Source: Actinomadura sp. DC4
GTDB taxonomy: Bacteria; Actinomycetota; Actinomycetes; Streptosporangiales; Streptosporangiaceae
Direction: 5' to 3'
Length of the DNA: 64,000 nucleotides
Assembly (NCBI RefSeq): GCF_030406325.1
Contig: NZ_JAUEQY010000033.1
Coordinates: 1-64,000 of the forward strand
In this document: positions 14,601 through 23,600 of the stretch, one piece after another
Layout: every line of letters starts with the position of its first letter
Numbering within the stretch: the stretch's first letter is position 1
Notes under the pieces: generated by a model
What the model saw: only the letters and a program-made list of their open reading frames with translations
What the model was told of the DNA's origin: nothing
Database searches by the model: none
Made by a program: the position numbers and the translations under genes

Positions 14601-16266
14601 CCAGTACCAGGACATGGACGACGCGGAGAAGCTGTCCCGCCCCGCGTACGAGAACCAGGACGCGGGGCTGGAGCTGGCCGGCGCCGGCGGGCTGCTGGCC
14701 TCGGCCCGCGTGGTCCGCCGCAGCGCCCGGTACGAGCAGGTCGTCATCGACAGCCGCGCCCGCGCGGACGCCGCCGGCGGCCTGGCCGTCCGGGCGGCGG
14801 CGAACGGAACGGCGACGGCGACCGCGCCGCGCAGGCTGACCAGCGTCAGCCCGGCCGTGTTCGGCAGGCTCCTGGCCGGCAGCAGCACCAGCCGGTCCGT
14901 CCTCTCACAGAAGGACGCCGACCGGCGGCGGCCGTTCACGGGCGCCGACACCGTACGCCTGCCCGGGCAGCGGTTCGTGGTCGCGTACGTGCGCAACAAC
15001 GTCCAGGCGTTCCCGCCCAGCGCCGACCTGGCGACCGGGGTCGCGGCCTCGTTCCGCAGCCAGGCGGCGGCCGCCGACGCCCTCGCCGACTGGGTGCGGG
15101 CGGTGCCGAGCCTGGCCGGCACGCTGCACGTCATCCCGGCCGCGGACGCGTCGGCCCCGCTCGCGGTGCCCGGCACATGGACGGCCGGCGGCGCCATGCC
15201 CGCCGCCACGTTCTGGGCCACGCCCGCGGACCCGGCGGTACGGCTGGCGAGCGGGCGGCTCCTCGTCGCCGGCGGCACGGACGGCGACGGCCACCCGGTC
15301 GCCTCGGCCGCGCTGTTCGACCCGGTCACGAACGCCTGGTCGGCCGGACCGCCGCTGGCCACCGGACGGCAGCGGCACACGACCACCCTGCTCGCGGACG
15401 GCCGCGTCCTCGTCGCCGGCGGTGCGGCCGATGCCGCGCTGGCGTCGGCGGAGATCTACGACCCGCTGACCGGCACCTGGTCGGCGGCGGCCGCGATGGG
15501 CACGGCACGGTCCGGGCACACCGCGACACTGCTCGACGACGAGACGGTGCTGGTCGCGGGCGGCCAGGGGACGGACGGCCGGGCGCTGACGTCCGCCGAG
15601 CGGTTCGACCCGGGCACGGGCACCTGGACGGCTCTCGCGCCGATGACCGACGCGCGCTCGGCCCACCAGGCCGTACTCCTGGACGGGGGCCGGCTCCTCG
15701 TCGTCGGCGGCGTACTGGCGACCGGCGGCGGGACGGCGGCGATGGCGTACTGCGAGCTGTACGACCCGGCGACCAGGGTCTGGGCGCCGACGGGGGAGCT
15801 GAGCACCCCGCGGGCCGGCCACCAGGCGACCCTGCTGCCCGGCGGCGCCGTCCTGGTGACCGGCGGGGACACCGCCGGAGTCCAGGACGACGGCACGTAC
15901 CGGCCGGACAGCCTCGACACCGCCGAGCGGTACCACCCGGACACCGGCGTCTGGACGCCGGCCGCGCGGATGCCCGGCCGGCGGACCCGGCACCGGAGCG
16001 TCCTGCTGCGGACCGGCCGGGTGCTCGTCGCCGGCGGCACCGGCGGGCCGGCGTTCGCCGCCGGCTTCCGGAACGCGGACCTCTACGACCCCAAGTCCGA
16101 CACCTGGACCACCACCGGCGCTCTGGCCCTGGGCCGCTGGGCGCAGCTGACCGCCGAGCTGACGGACGGCCGGATCGTGGCCGCCGGCGGCATCGCCCGC
16201 GCGGGCGCCGCGGCCCCCGGCACCGGGCCCGCCCTCAGCGCCGCCACCGAGATCTTCACCCCTTGA
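11629..16266 (+). CDS. Very large DUF6603-like protein with C-terminal Kelch propeller
   Basis: A 1545-residue protein. Residues 1 to about 200 are helical. Residues about 290-900 form a long run of alternating hydrophobic beta strands with many Gly turns; the motifs LLGLNRGMNLKALVEGVRSG, VMFPKDVVANAPRIL and MAKIGWGTPTLI resemble DUF6603, a domain of unknown function. A Pro/Ala-rich linker follows. From about residue 1185 there are about six Kelch repeats (for example ADGRVLVAGGA, AEIYDPLTGTWS, GHTATLL), probably a closed propeller that binds protein or glycan. There is no signal peptide or obvious transmembrane helix. The start at ATG 11629 has GAGGAG 7 nt upstream, inside the end of the PLD gene, so translation is coupled. 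The Kelch part is close to the next gene. The molecular role is unknown. Confidence 0.8.
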   Translation: MPNSVDRAVAQVATILAEADRHLGAPRQLLRFLGWETPPGVSDLGLAAIDLSGLHGKIDALTKARDSGTTAEVAAAYADLAIGVADALDQLRRVAGGFSATPDYLARTHIAAEFFRRLLDFVVMQAIARFAPPIFALGQLAGIFLGEPHPADPVNFQAAHLRHVVRWDRLGTLLQDPAALFRDVYGWGTPAFEPTALIANIGGVLQHASVSTGMRRLPARAESQVTGLPVPDDAQPALQLLISLVKGLGFDELDVGVSLFGLRPTAPGAADGGIGITPYAQGTSDVRFPLADRVAFVVDSTIDIEGGVALVLRPGESPDFRTGLDTVAPSGTAPGSIVLAVRAEAAPDEFITLLDLPNAARVEAEALSIGGGVKNGHPTVRLTLEGGHIVLDASGGDGFLTSVLGSARVESSFDLEASYSPGTGLQLGGSGGLELQIPVHVELGPVEIETLYAAIGLNDGVQLELSAGFSASLGPIQAVVDRMGVRAELTFPDGGGDLGPADLSFGFKPPTGVGLTLNAGIVAGGGFLYADPDRGEYAGALELEFAGFVAVKAIGLISTRNPDFGGYSLLVVMTAEFGGTGIQLGYGFTLLAVGGLLGLNRGMNLKALVEGVRSGAVESVMFPKDVVANAPRILSDLRAFFPPEEGTFLVGPMAKIGWGTPTLISIELGVIVEIPGDLAVLGVLRALLPNPDLALLALQVDFVGAMEFDKDRVWFFARLFDSRILSVPLSGEMGLLFAWGDNPDLVITVGGFHPSYKPPPLPFPVPKRLSVDLLNRPNQLIRVSGYFAITSNTVQFGALAELRLGFSHFGVEGHLGFDALFQFSPFQFAISISAGVSLKAFGVGLFGIHLRFQLEGPAPWRAHGRGSIGFLFFEISANFDITWGEAHDTTLPPVDVLPLLAAEIAKVEGWQTRLPAGRATLVNLRTLPAGGGLVLHPLGTLFVRQRALPLDVRLDRIGGRPARDGRRFGVAPVPDSGLDTVSVTADKFAMAQYQDMDDAEKLSRPAYENQDAGLELAGAGGLLASARVVRRSARYEQVVIDSRARADAAGGLAVRAAANGTATATAPRRLTSVSPAVFGRLLAGSSTSRSVLSQKDADRRRPFTGADTVRLPGQRFVVAYVRNNVQAFPPSADLATGVAASFRSQAAAADALADWVRAVPSLAGTLHVIPAADASAPLAVPGTWTAGGAMPAATFWATPADPAVRLASGRLLVAGGTDGDGHPVASAALFDPVTNAWSAGPPLATGRQRHTTTLLADGRVLVAGGAADAALASAEIYDPLTGTWSAAAAMGTARSGHTATLLDDETVLVAGGQGTDGRALTSAERFDPGTGTWTALAPMTDARSAHQAVLLDGGRLLVVGGVLATGGGTAAMAYCELYDPATRVWAPTGELSTPRAGHQATLLPGGAVLVTGGDTAGVQDDGTYRPDSLDTAERYHPDTGVWTPAARMPGRRTRHRSVLLRTGRVLVAGGTGGPAFAAGFRNADLYDPKSDTWTTTGALALGRWAQLTAELTDGRIVAAGGIARAGAAAPGTGPALSAATEIFTP

Positions 16267-16283
16267 GCAGGAGGCTCTTGACA

Positions 16284-17468
16284 ATGACGAGCACACTTTC
16301 GACCGCGATCGGCAGCTGGACGACCACTGATGACCAGGAGACCGCGGTCGCCTGGGACGGGCAGCACGACGGAGCCGTGCTGCTCACCGACGGCACGGTC
16401 CTCGTGGCCGGCGGGGCCGACGCGTCCTCCGCCGCCGTCGCCCGTACGGCACGCTTCGACCCTGCCGCCGGTGACCACGGGGAGTGGACCGAGGGGCCGG
16501 CGACCATGCACACCGCACGGCGCCTGCACAGCGCCACCCGGCTCGCGGACGGGAAGGTGCTGGTGGCCGGCGGTACCGGGGTCGGGAACCAGTTCCCGGC
16601 GCCGGGACTGGCCGCCGCCGAGATCTACGACCCGGTCGCCAGGACCTGGGCCACGACCGGTGCGCTGCACACGGCCCGGTGGGGGCACAGCGCCGCGCTG
16701 CTGGCCGACGGGTCGGTGCTGGTCGCCGGCGGCACGGCCGTACGGTCCGGGCAGTCGGTGACCGCGCTGCGCTCGGCGGAGCGCTGGGACCCCAAGAACG
16801 GCACGTGGACCGAGGTCGCGCCGATGACCGACGCCCGTACGGGCCACCCGGCGATCGTCCTGGCCAACGGCCGGGTGCTGGTCGCCGGTGGCAGTGTCCC
16901 GGTGGGCCGCGACGACGAGGCCGCGCTCGCGTACTGCGAGGTGTACGACCCCAAGGGCAACGCGTGGACGCCGACCGGGAACCTGCTCGTGCCGCGCACC
17001 CGCCACCAGGCGGTGGCGGTCTCGGACACGACCATCCTGGTCACCGGCGGCAGCCCGCCCGGCCCCGCCGGGGACGGCACGTTCGACCCCTTCAGCCGGT
17101 CGACCGCGGAGCTGTTCACCGTCTCCACCGGCGTCTGGGCCTCCGCCAAGCCCATGCCCGCCGGGCGCGGCCACCACCGGGCCGTCGCGCTCGGCTCGGG
17201 GAAGGTGCTCGTGATGGGCGGCACCGACCGGGTGCGCGACGACGCCGGCTACTCCAGCACGCTCGTCTACGACGCGGCCTCCGGCGAGTGGACCGCGGCG
17301 CCCGGCCTCGCCGTCGGCCGCTGGGCCTTCGCCGCCACCGCGCTGGCCGACCACCGCGTGCTCGTCACCGGCGGCATCGTCCGCACCGGACTGGCCGCCG
17401 CGAGCGCCACGGCGGACGAGCTGACCCCGAGCACCGAGATCTTCGCCCTGACGGACGACCTGTCATGA
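16284..17468 (+). CDS. Stand-alone Kelch-repeat propeller protein
   Basis: A 394-residue protein that is almost entirely Kelch repeats, about six blades, each with a GxVLVAGG strand, a YDP or FDP turn and a W four to six residues later (for example GKVLVAGGTGVG, AEIYDPVARTWAT, CEVYDPKGNAWTPT). It has no signal peptide. The start at ATG 16284 has AGGAGG nine nt upstream and lies 17 nt after the previous stop. It is strikingly similar to the C-terminal propeller of the preceding protein, sharing the order AYCE[LV]YDP, RxxHQA and LVTGG, so the two probably arose by tandem duplication. It is presumably a binding subunit of whatever the operon builds. Its stop overlaps the next start (ATGA). Confidence 0.85.
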   Translation: MTSTLSTAIGSWTTTDDQETAVAWDGQHDGAVLLTDGTVLVAGGADASSAAVARTARFDPAAGDHGEWTEGPATMHTARRLHSATRLADGKVLVAGGTGVGNQFPAPGLAAAEIYDPVARTWATTGALHTARWGHSAALLADGSVLVAGGTAVRSGQSVTALRSAERWDPKNGTWTEVAPMTDARTGHPAIVLANGRVLVAGGSVPVGRDDEAALAYCEVYDPKGNAWTPTGNLLVPRTRHQAVAVSDTTILVTGGSPPGPAGDGTFDPFSRSTAELFTVSTGVWASAKPMPAGRGHHRAVALGSGKVLVMGGTDRVRDDAGYSSTLVYDAASGEWTAAPGLAVGRWAFAATALADHRVLVTGGIVRTGLAAASATADELTPSTEIFALTDDLS

Positions 17469-20400
17469 CCGCCAACGCGTACTCCTTTCTGCCCTGGCTG
17501 CGTACGGGGCTGGCGACCGAGATCGACGGTAGGACCGCGGCGGCGAACCGGGCGACGATCCCGGTGCAGCTCCGGCTCACCGCAGAGGCGTCCGACGGCA
17601 CGGTGACCACCAAGGACGTCGTGAAGGACGTGCAGCTCTACGGGCCGGGCGACGTCGTCGGCGTGGACCCGCGGGCGATCTCGCGGACCGAGCCGCGCGC
17701 GTGGGTCACCAACGCCGAGGCCGGCTTCCTGGCCCACATCGAGTTCTACGACGAGGACTTCCCCTGGAGGTACAGCCCGGCGGGCCCGGACGCCGCCACC
17801 GCCCGGCTCGCGCCATGGCTGGCGCTGGTCGTGCTCGCCGGGGGCCGGGACCCCGGCGACGAGGCGGAGTTCGTGGAGGGCACCGGCACGGACCGGCCGC
17901 TGCCGTTCGTCACCGTCGCCGACCCGGCCGCCACGCTGCCGCCACCGGACCAGCTCGGCGCGTGGGCGCACGTCCACGTCAACGGCGGCCTGGCCGACCA
18001 GATCACCTCCAACGACATGTCCGTCGCCCTGCCCGCGCTGGAGGCGGTGCTCGCGGGCGACGCCGACGACGCGTGCGCGCGGCTGCTGTGCCCGCGCCAC
18101 CTGGCCCCCGACACCGCCTATCACGCGTTCCTGGTGCCGGCGTTCGAGACCGGGCGGCTGGCCGGCCTCGGGCTCGACCCGGCCGGCGCGCCGTCGGCGC
18201 TGCACCCGAGCTGGAGCGTGCCGTACGCGAACCAGCCCGTGCCGGGCACCCTGCCGTACTACCACCGCTGGTTCTTCTCCACCGGATCGGCGGGTGACTT
18301 CGAGTCGCTCGTACGCCTGCTGGAGCCGCGCCTGCCCGACGCCAGGGTGGGCCGGCGCGACGTCGACGTGCACCGCTCGCCCGGCCTCGGCCTGCCGGGC
18401 ATCACGACGCCCGCCGGGATCGACGGGGTACTACGGCTCGGCGGCGCGCTACGGGTGCCCGACCGGCCGGAGGACGTGTTCGACGACTGGGACGACCAGC
18501 CGGACCGCCCGTACCCGCACCCGTTCCAGGAGGCGCTGGCCGGGCTGATCAACCTGGCCGACGAGTACCTGGTCAACGCCCCGGCCGCCGCCAACGCCGC
18601 CCTCGCCGGGGCGCGGGCCGGCGGCGTGCCCGTGACCGACGTGGGGCAGGCCGACCCGGTGATCACACCGCCGCTGTACGGACGCTGGCACGCCCTCACC
18701 TCCCGGCTGCTGCACGAGCGGGACGGCACGCCGGTCGACGCGGACCGCAACTGGGTGCACAAGCTGAACCTCGACCCGCGGTTCCGCGTCGCGGCGAGCT
18801 TCGGCACCCGCATCGTCCAGGACCGGCAGGAGGAGTTCATGGCCGCGGCCTGGGCGCAGGTCGGCGACGTGCTGGCGGCCAACGCCCGGATCCGCGCCGC
18901 GCAGCTGGCCCGCGAGGTCGGCCACGTGCTCCAGGCACGGCACCTGGACCCGTCCACGCCCGCCGGCCTGGCCGGCGCGCCCCCGTCCGGCCGGGCGCTC
19001 AGGCTGACCGCGCCGGCCCACCCGCGGCTGACCGCGACCTTCGCCGACGAGTCGGTGGCCGTGGCGGACGCGGAGACCGTCGCGGTCGGGTTCCGGGTGG
19101 CCGAGAGCCGGGTCGGGACCGCACCGGTCTCGCCCGCCATGCGGCGGATCATCCGGCCGGGCTCACGGCTGATGCGCGCGCTGCCGTTCGGCGACGGGCA
19201 GCCGGTGCCGGACGACCTGCTGCCGCGGATGGACGCCGAGGCCGTGACCGCCGCCGCTCCCAAGGCGACCCCCGGCGCCGTCGTCACCGCGGAGCGGCTC
19301 GACGCGGCGCTGCACCCGGGCGGCCACGCGCCGGGCGACCCGGTCGACCAGCTCCCCACCAGCGCCGGCTTCGTGCTGACCCTGCCCGGCGACCCGCGCG
19401 TCCCGGCGCCCGGCGGCCCGGACAGCGCCGACGCCCGACGGTTCAAGGACGCCCTGCGCGACCTCTTCCGCGCCCGCGCCGACGCCGAGCTCGGCGGGCA
19501 GGTCGACGCGCGGAAGGCCCTGGACGTGACGGGCGCGACCGGCGCGGTGCTGGACGGCCTGCGCGCCGACCAGACCGTGCCGAAGACCCTGCTGGACTCG
19601 GTCAGCCTGCCCGAACGGCTGCAGCCGTTCGCCGAGAGGTTCATCGAGGCGATGGCCTACCCGGTCATCGACCTGCCGATGTACCAGTCGCTGCTGGACC
19701 TGTCGGTGGAGGTCTTCACGCCCAACCTGCCCCTGCTGCCGCCCAACACGATCACCCTGCTGGAGACCGACCGGCAGTTCATGGAGTCCTTCCTGGTCGG
19801 GCTGAACCACGAGATGGCCCGCGAGCTGCTGTGGCGGGAGTACCCGACCGACCAGCGCGGCACGCCGTTCCGGCAGTTCTGGGACCCGCGTACGGTGCTG
19901 CCGCACCCGGGGGAGACGCCCGCGCAGCTGCGGGAGCGGCTGTACGACATCCGCCCGATCCACGACTGGCCCACCACCGGGAACCTCGGAGACAACGACA
20001 ACGACGCCGAGGCCGACCTGGTGCTCGTCATCCGCGGCGAGCTGCTGAAGAAGTACCCCACCGCGGCGATCTACGCGCACCGCGCCCGCTGGCAGCCCGA
20101 CAACGCCCATCCGGACCCGCACCAGGAGCGCGTCCCGGTCGACCTCCTCGACGAGGAGCACCCGTCGGCCGAGGAGATCCGCATGCCGGTGTTCGAGGCG
20201 AAGGTCGATCCGGACATCTACCTGCTCGGCTTCGCCCTGACCGCCGAGAAGGCGAAGGGCACCCCCGGCGGCGACCCCGGCTGGTTCTTCGTCATCAAGG
20301 AACGGCCCGGCGACCCCCGGTTCGGCGCCGACGAGGGTCCGGGCACCGCGGTCGAGGTGTGGAACGACCTGTCCTGGCCGGACGTCGACCCGCTCGGCCA

Positions 20401-20608
20401 CGGCTTCATCCGGCTCGACGGGGCGACCGCGACCGTGCCGCTGCAGGAGTTCGACGACCCGGCGGAGGACGAGGAGAAGAACGACCAGCACCTGGAGGAT
20501 CTGTCGCTGCCGCTGTGGCACGCCGGGCTCAGCTCGGCCGACATCGCCTACATCCTCTTCCAGGCGCCCGTCCTGATGGCCGTGCACGCACAGGAGATGC
20601 TCTCATGA
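17465..20608 (+). CDS. Large conserved protein of unknown function in the PLD/Kelch operon
   Basis: A 1047-residue soluble protein with no recognised domain and no signal peptide. The N-terminus reads SFLPWLRTGLATEI and is followed by FLAHIEFYDEDFPWRYSPA and LAPWLALVVL. The C-terminal third has the motifs FLVGLNHEMARELLWREYPT, DQRGTPFRQFWD, YLLGFAL and GWFFVIKERPGDPRFG. I recall these from hypothetical proteins in several phyla but cannot attach a function. The composition is Asp/Arg/Pro-rich and mostly globular. ATG 17465 overlaps the previous stop (ATGA), and its own stop overlaps the next start in the same way. The spacing implies fixed stoichiometry with its neighbours, so a structural or scaffold role in a multiprotein assembly is plausible but unproven. 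Confidence 0.75.
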   Translation: MTANAYSFLPWLRTGLATEIDGRTAAANRATIPVQLRLTAEASDGTVTTKDVVKDVQLYGPGDVVGVDPRAISRTEPRAWVTNAEAGFLAHIEFYDEDFPWRYSPAGPDAATARLAPWLALVVLAGGRDPGDEAEFVEGTGTDRPLPFVTVADPAATLPPPDQLGAWAHVHVNGGLADQITSNDMSVALPALEAVLAGDADDACARLLCPRHLAPDTAYHAFLVPAFETGRLAGLGLDPAGAPSALHPSWSVPYANQPVPGTLPYYHRWFFSTGSAGDFESLVRLLEPRLPDARVGRRDVDVHRSPGLGLPGITTPAGIDGVLRLGGALRVPDRPEDVFDDWDDQPDRPYPHPFQEALAGLINLADEYLVNAPAAANAALAGARAGGVPVTDVGQADPVITPPLYGRWHALTSRLLHERDGTPVDADRNWVHKLNLDPRFRVAASFGTRIVQDRQEEFMAAAWAQVGDVLAANARIRAAQLAREVGHVLQARHLDPSTPAGLAGAPPSGRALRLTAPAHPRLTATFADESVAVADAETVAVGFRVAESRVGTAPVSPAMRRIIRPGSRLMRALPFGDGQPVPDDLLPRMDAEAVTAAAPKATPGAVVTAERLDAALHPGGHAPGDPVDQLPTSAGFVLTLPGDPRVPAPGGPDSADARRFKDALRDLFRARADAELGGQVDARKALDVTGATGAVLDGLRADQTVPKTLLDSVSLPERLQPFAERFIEAMAYPVIDLPMYQSLLDLSVEVFTPNLPLLPPNTITLLETDRQFMESFLVGLNHEMARELLWREYPTDQRGTPFRQFWDPRTVLPHPGETPAQLRERLYDIRPIHDWPTTGNLGDNDNDAEADLVLVIRGELLKKYPTAAIYAHRARWQPDNAHPDPHQERVPVDLLDEEHPSAEEIRMPVFEAKVDPDIYLLGFALTAEKAKGTPGGDPGWFFVIKERPGDPRFGADEGPGTAVEVWNDLSWPDVDPLGHGFIRLDGATATVPLQEFDDPAEDEEKNDQHLEDLSLPLWHAGLSSADIAYILFQAPVLMAVHAQEMLS

Positions 20609-23600
20609 TCAGCGACGATTTCCCGGTCCTGCTCGGCCCGGTCCGCCTCGAGACCCGCTTCACCGCCACCGAGCTCCTGGTGCGGATCTTCCCCGACGAC
20701 TGGTCCGTGGACGCGTTCGAGTCCAAGCCGGCGAGCGCCGAGATCAGCGCGCTGGACGCGTACTGGACCGCGCTCTGGCGGGCCGGCGGCGAGAACGCGG
20801 CCGAGCAGGCCGCCTGGCAGGAGCTCGCCCGCCGGGTGCCCGCCGGGCGGGCGACCTGGCTGCTGCAGACCCGCAAGCCGTCGAACCCGGCCGACCGGCC
20901 GGCCGGCGTTCCGGCCACCACGACCGTGCTGGTCGTGGTCACCGCGCAGGCCGTCGCCACGAACGACCGGACGCCCACGACCACGTACTGGACGGCCGTC
21001 TGGCGCGCGCACGGCGACGCGGCCAAGACCCGCGCCGCGGACGTCGCGCTGAACACCGCCGTCGGCACGACCCGCGCCGCCACGATCCGGTCGCGGCGTC
21101 CCGCGGGCATTGACGCCGCCACGGTCGAGCGCGGCGACGCGGTCCAGGTCGCCTTCCTGGTGCTGCCCGCCCCGACCGGCCTCGCCGCCCAGTCGTGGAC
21201 CGTGGGGGCACGGGCCCGGCTGCTGCCGGACGCGTTCACCGTCCTCGGCTACGTCGGCGAGGAGCAGGTGATCTCGGTGACCGGGGCCGCCGTGCCGGAC
21301 ACCCTCGCGGTCAGTCCCGACCCGAGCGCCGCCGACCAGCCGTCGATCGACGAGACGACGGGGGCGCTGCACGTCCCCGACGACCTGCGCTGGCTGACCG
21401 ACTTCACCCGGGCCGTGCAGGTGGGCATGGGCGTACGGATCCCGCTGAACGACACGATCCGGAACGGCGTGGACCGGCTGGTGGTGTACGGGCTGCGGCA
21501 GAAGTCCGCCCCGGCCCAGGCCGGCACCGACCTGGCCGACCTCGTCAGCCGGCAGCTGCGCAGCCAGGCCGGGTTCGCGCTGCTGCCGCAGGGCACGCCG
21601 ACCAACAACAGCGACCAGGCGCCGGCCGGCCAGGACGCGACGCAGCAGGCCGCGGCGGCGCTGCGCACCGCGGCCGGCCTGACGGCCGCGGCCCCGGCCG
21701 ACTGGACCACCAAGACCGACGGCCAGTGGCTCGCCGAACTCCTCGGCATCGACCCCGCGGTCCTGACCGGCGCGCCGAACGCGGACGGCACGGACCAGCG
21801 GGACGCGCGCGCGGCCAACACCGCGCTGTGGCCGGCGACCTGGGGTTCGTACCTGCGGACCACGATGAACCCGCTGTTCGGCGCGGACACGGTCGAGCGC
21901 ACCCGGCAGTTCTTCACGCGGTACGTCTCGGGCCGCGGCCCGGTGCCCGCGGTGCGGATCGGGCGGCAGCCGTACGGGATCCTGCCCGTCACCGCGTTCT
22001 CCCGCCTGACCTGGCCGGACACCGGACCGATTCCGGCCGCCCACCGGCGCGGGCTGCAGCAGGTCGTCCGCGCCGCGCTCACCGACTGGCGTACGGCCGC
22101 AGGGCAGGTCACCCGGCTCGGCACCGACGGCGACCCGCACCAGATGCTGCTGGACATCCTCGCGCTGCACCCGACCTCGGCCGAGTTCTACCAGCGGTAC
22201 GCGCTGAGCGTGGAGGACGCCTACAACCGGGAGAACCTCGGCGGGCACGGCCCGGACGTGCTCCCGGCGCTGGACCGGCTGGACATGCCGCGGCCCATCC
22301 GTGAGCTGCTCGCGCGGCTCGGCCACACCGGACCGCCCGACCCCGACTTGGTCCGGCGGCTGTTCGCCGGCACGCAGTACCCGATGCTCGGCCCGCTCGT
22401 CGACGACCGGCCGCTGTCGGAGACCGACCCGATCCGGGAGTACACCACCGACCACCGCGGCTACCTGCGCTGGCTCGCCGACAACGCCGGCGCGAACCTG
22501 GAGAAGATCCGGCTGGAACGGGACTTCGCCGGCGACCGGCCGCCCGCGGCGCTGCTGTACCTGCTGCTGCGGCACGCGGTCCTGCTCGGCTGGGAGGACG
22601 CCGCCCGGCGGCTGGCGGTGGCCGCCGGCAGCCCGCAGGTGCCGGGCCCGGCCGACCCGCTGTTCGTGCACGTCGGCGACCCGGCGACGCCCAGCGAGAG
22701 CCGGTACCGGCAGCTCTACTCGCCCGACCCCACGGTCACCGGGAACGCGGACACGCTGCTGGTCGACTTCATCCCCACCGTCCTGAACGGCCGGGAGGCC
22801 ACCGCGCCGCTGGCCGCGCAGGCGCAGGCTCTCTCGCTGCTCGCCGACCTGCCGACCGCCCGGCTGGAGCGGGTGCTCGCCGAGCACCTGGACTGCGCGA
22901 CGTACCGGCTGGACGCCTGGCAGCTCGGGCTGGCCAACGAGCGGCTGGCCGAGCTGCGGTTCGGCGCCGACGGCTCCCTCCCGGCCAAGCGCGGCGTCCA
23001 CCTCGGCGCGTACGGGTGGCTGGAGGACGTGCATCCGCACACCGGCGACCTGACACCGGTCACGCTGAGCGGGGACCTCGCGAAGATCTTCACGCCGCCG
23101 GGCTCCTCGCCGCTGCTGCACGACCCGAAGAACGGCGGCTACGTGCACGCGCCGTCGCCGGGCCAGGCGACCACGGCCGCGGTGCTGCGGGCCGGCTACC
23201 TGGCCAACTCCACCCCGGAGGACCCCGGCACGTTCGCGGTCAATCTGTCATCGGGCCGCGTACGGGTGGCGCTCACGATCCTCGACGGGCTGCGCCAGGG
23301 CCGGTCGCTGGGCGCGCTGCTCGGGTACCGGTTCGAGCGCGGCCTGCACGACCGGTTCGCCGAGGCCGAGCTGGACTCGCTGATCATCGCGCTGCGCGGG
23401 GCGTTCCCGCTGCGGGCCGGCCGGATCCCCGGCACCGAGGCCGCCGCCGGCACGTCCGCCGAGCTGGTCGAGGCGCGCAACGTGATCGACGGGCTGGAGC
23501 TGGTCCGGCGGGTGACCCGCGTCCCGGGCGCCGACACCTACCCCTTCGGGGCGGAGGGGCTGCCCGAGGCCGATCCCGCCCAGCTCGAGGCCATCGGCGC

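Noticed and set aside
11629-16266. Outer-membrane beta-barrel for the DUF6603-like strands
   Set aside because: No signal peptide, and a plain high-GC actinomycete would not have such a barrel; strand pattern alone is not enough.
9918-16296. Long minus-strand open frames opposite the PLD and DUF6603/Kelch genes
   Set aside because: Shadow frames: no ribosome sites, no domains, and a composition mirroring the plus-strand genes.
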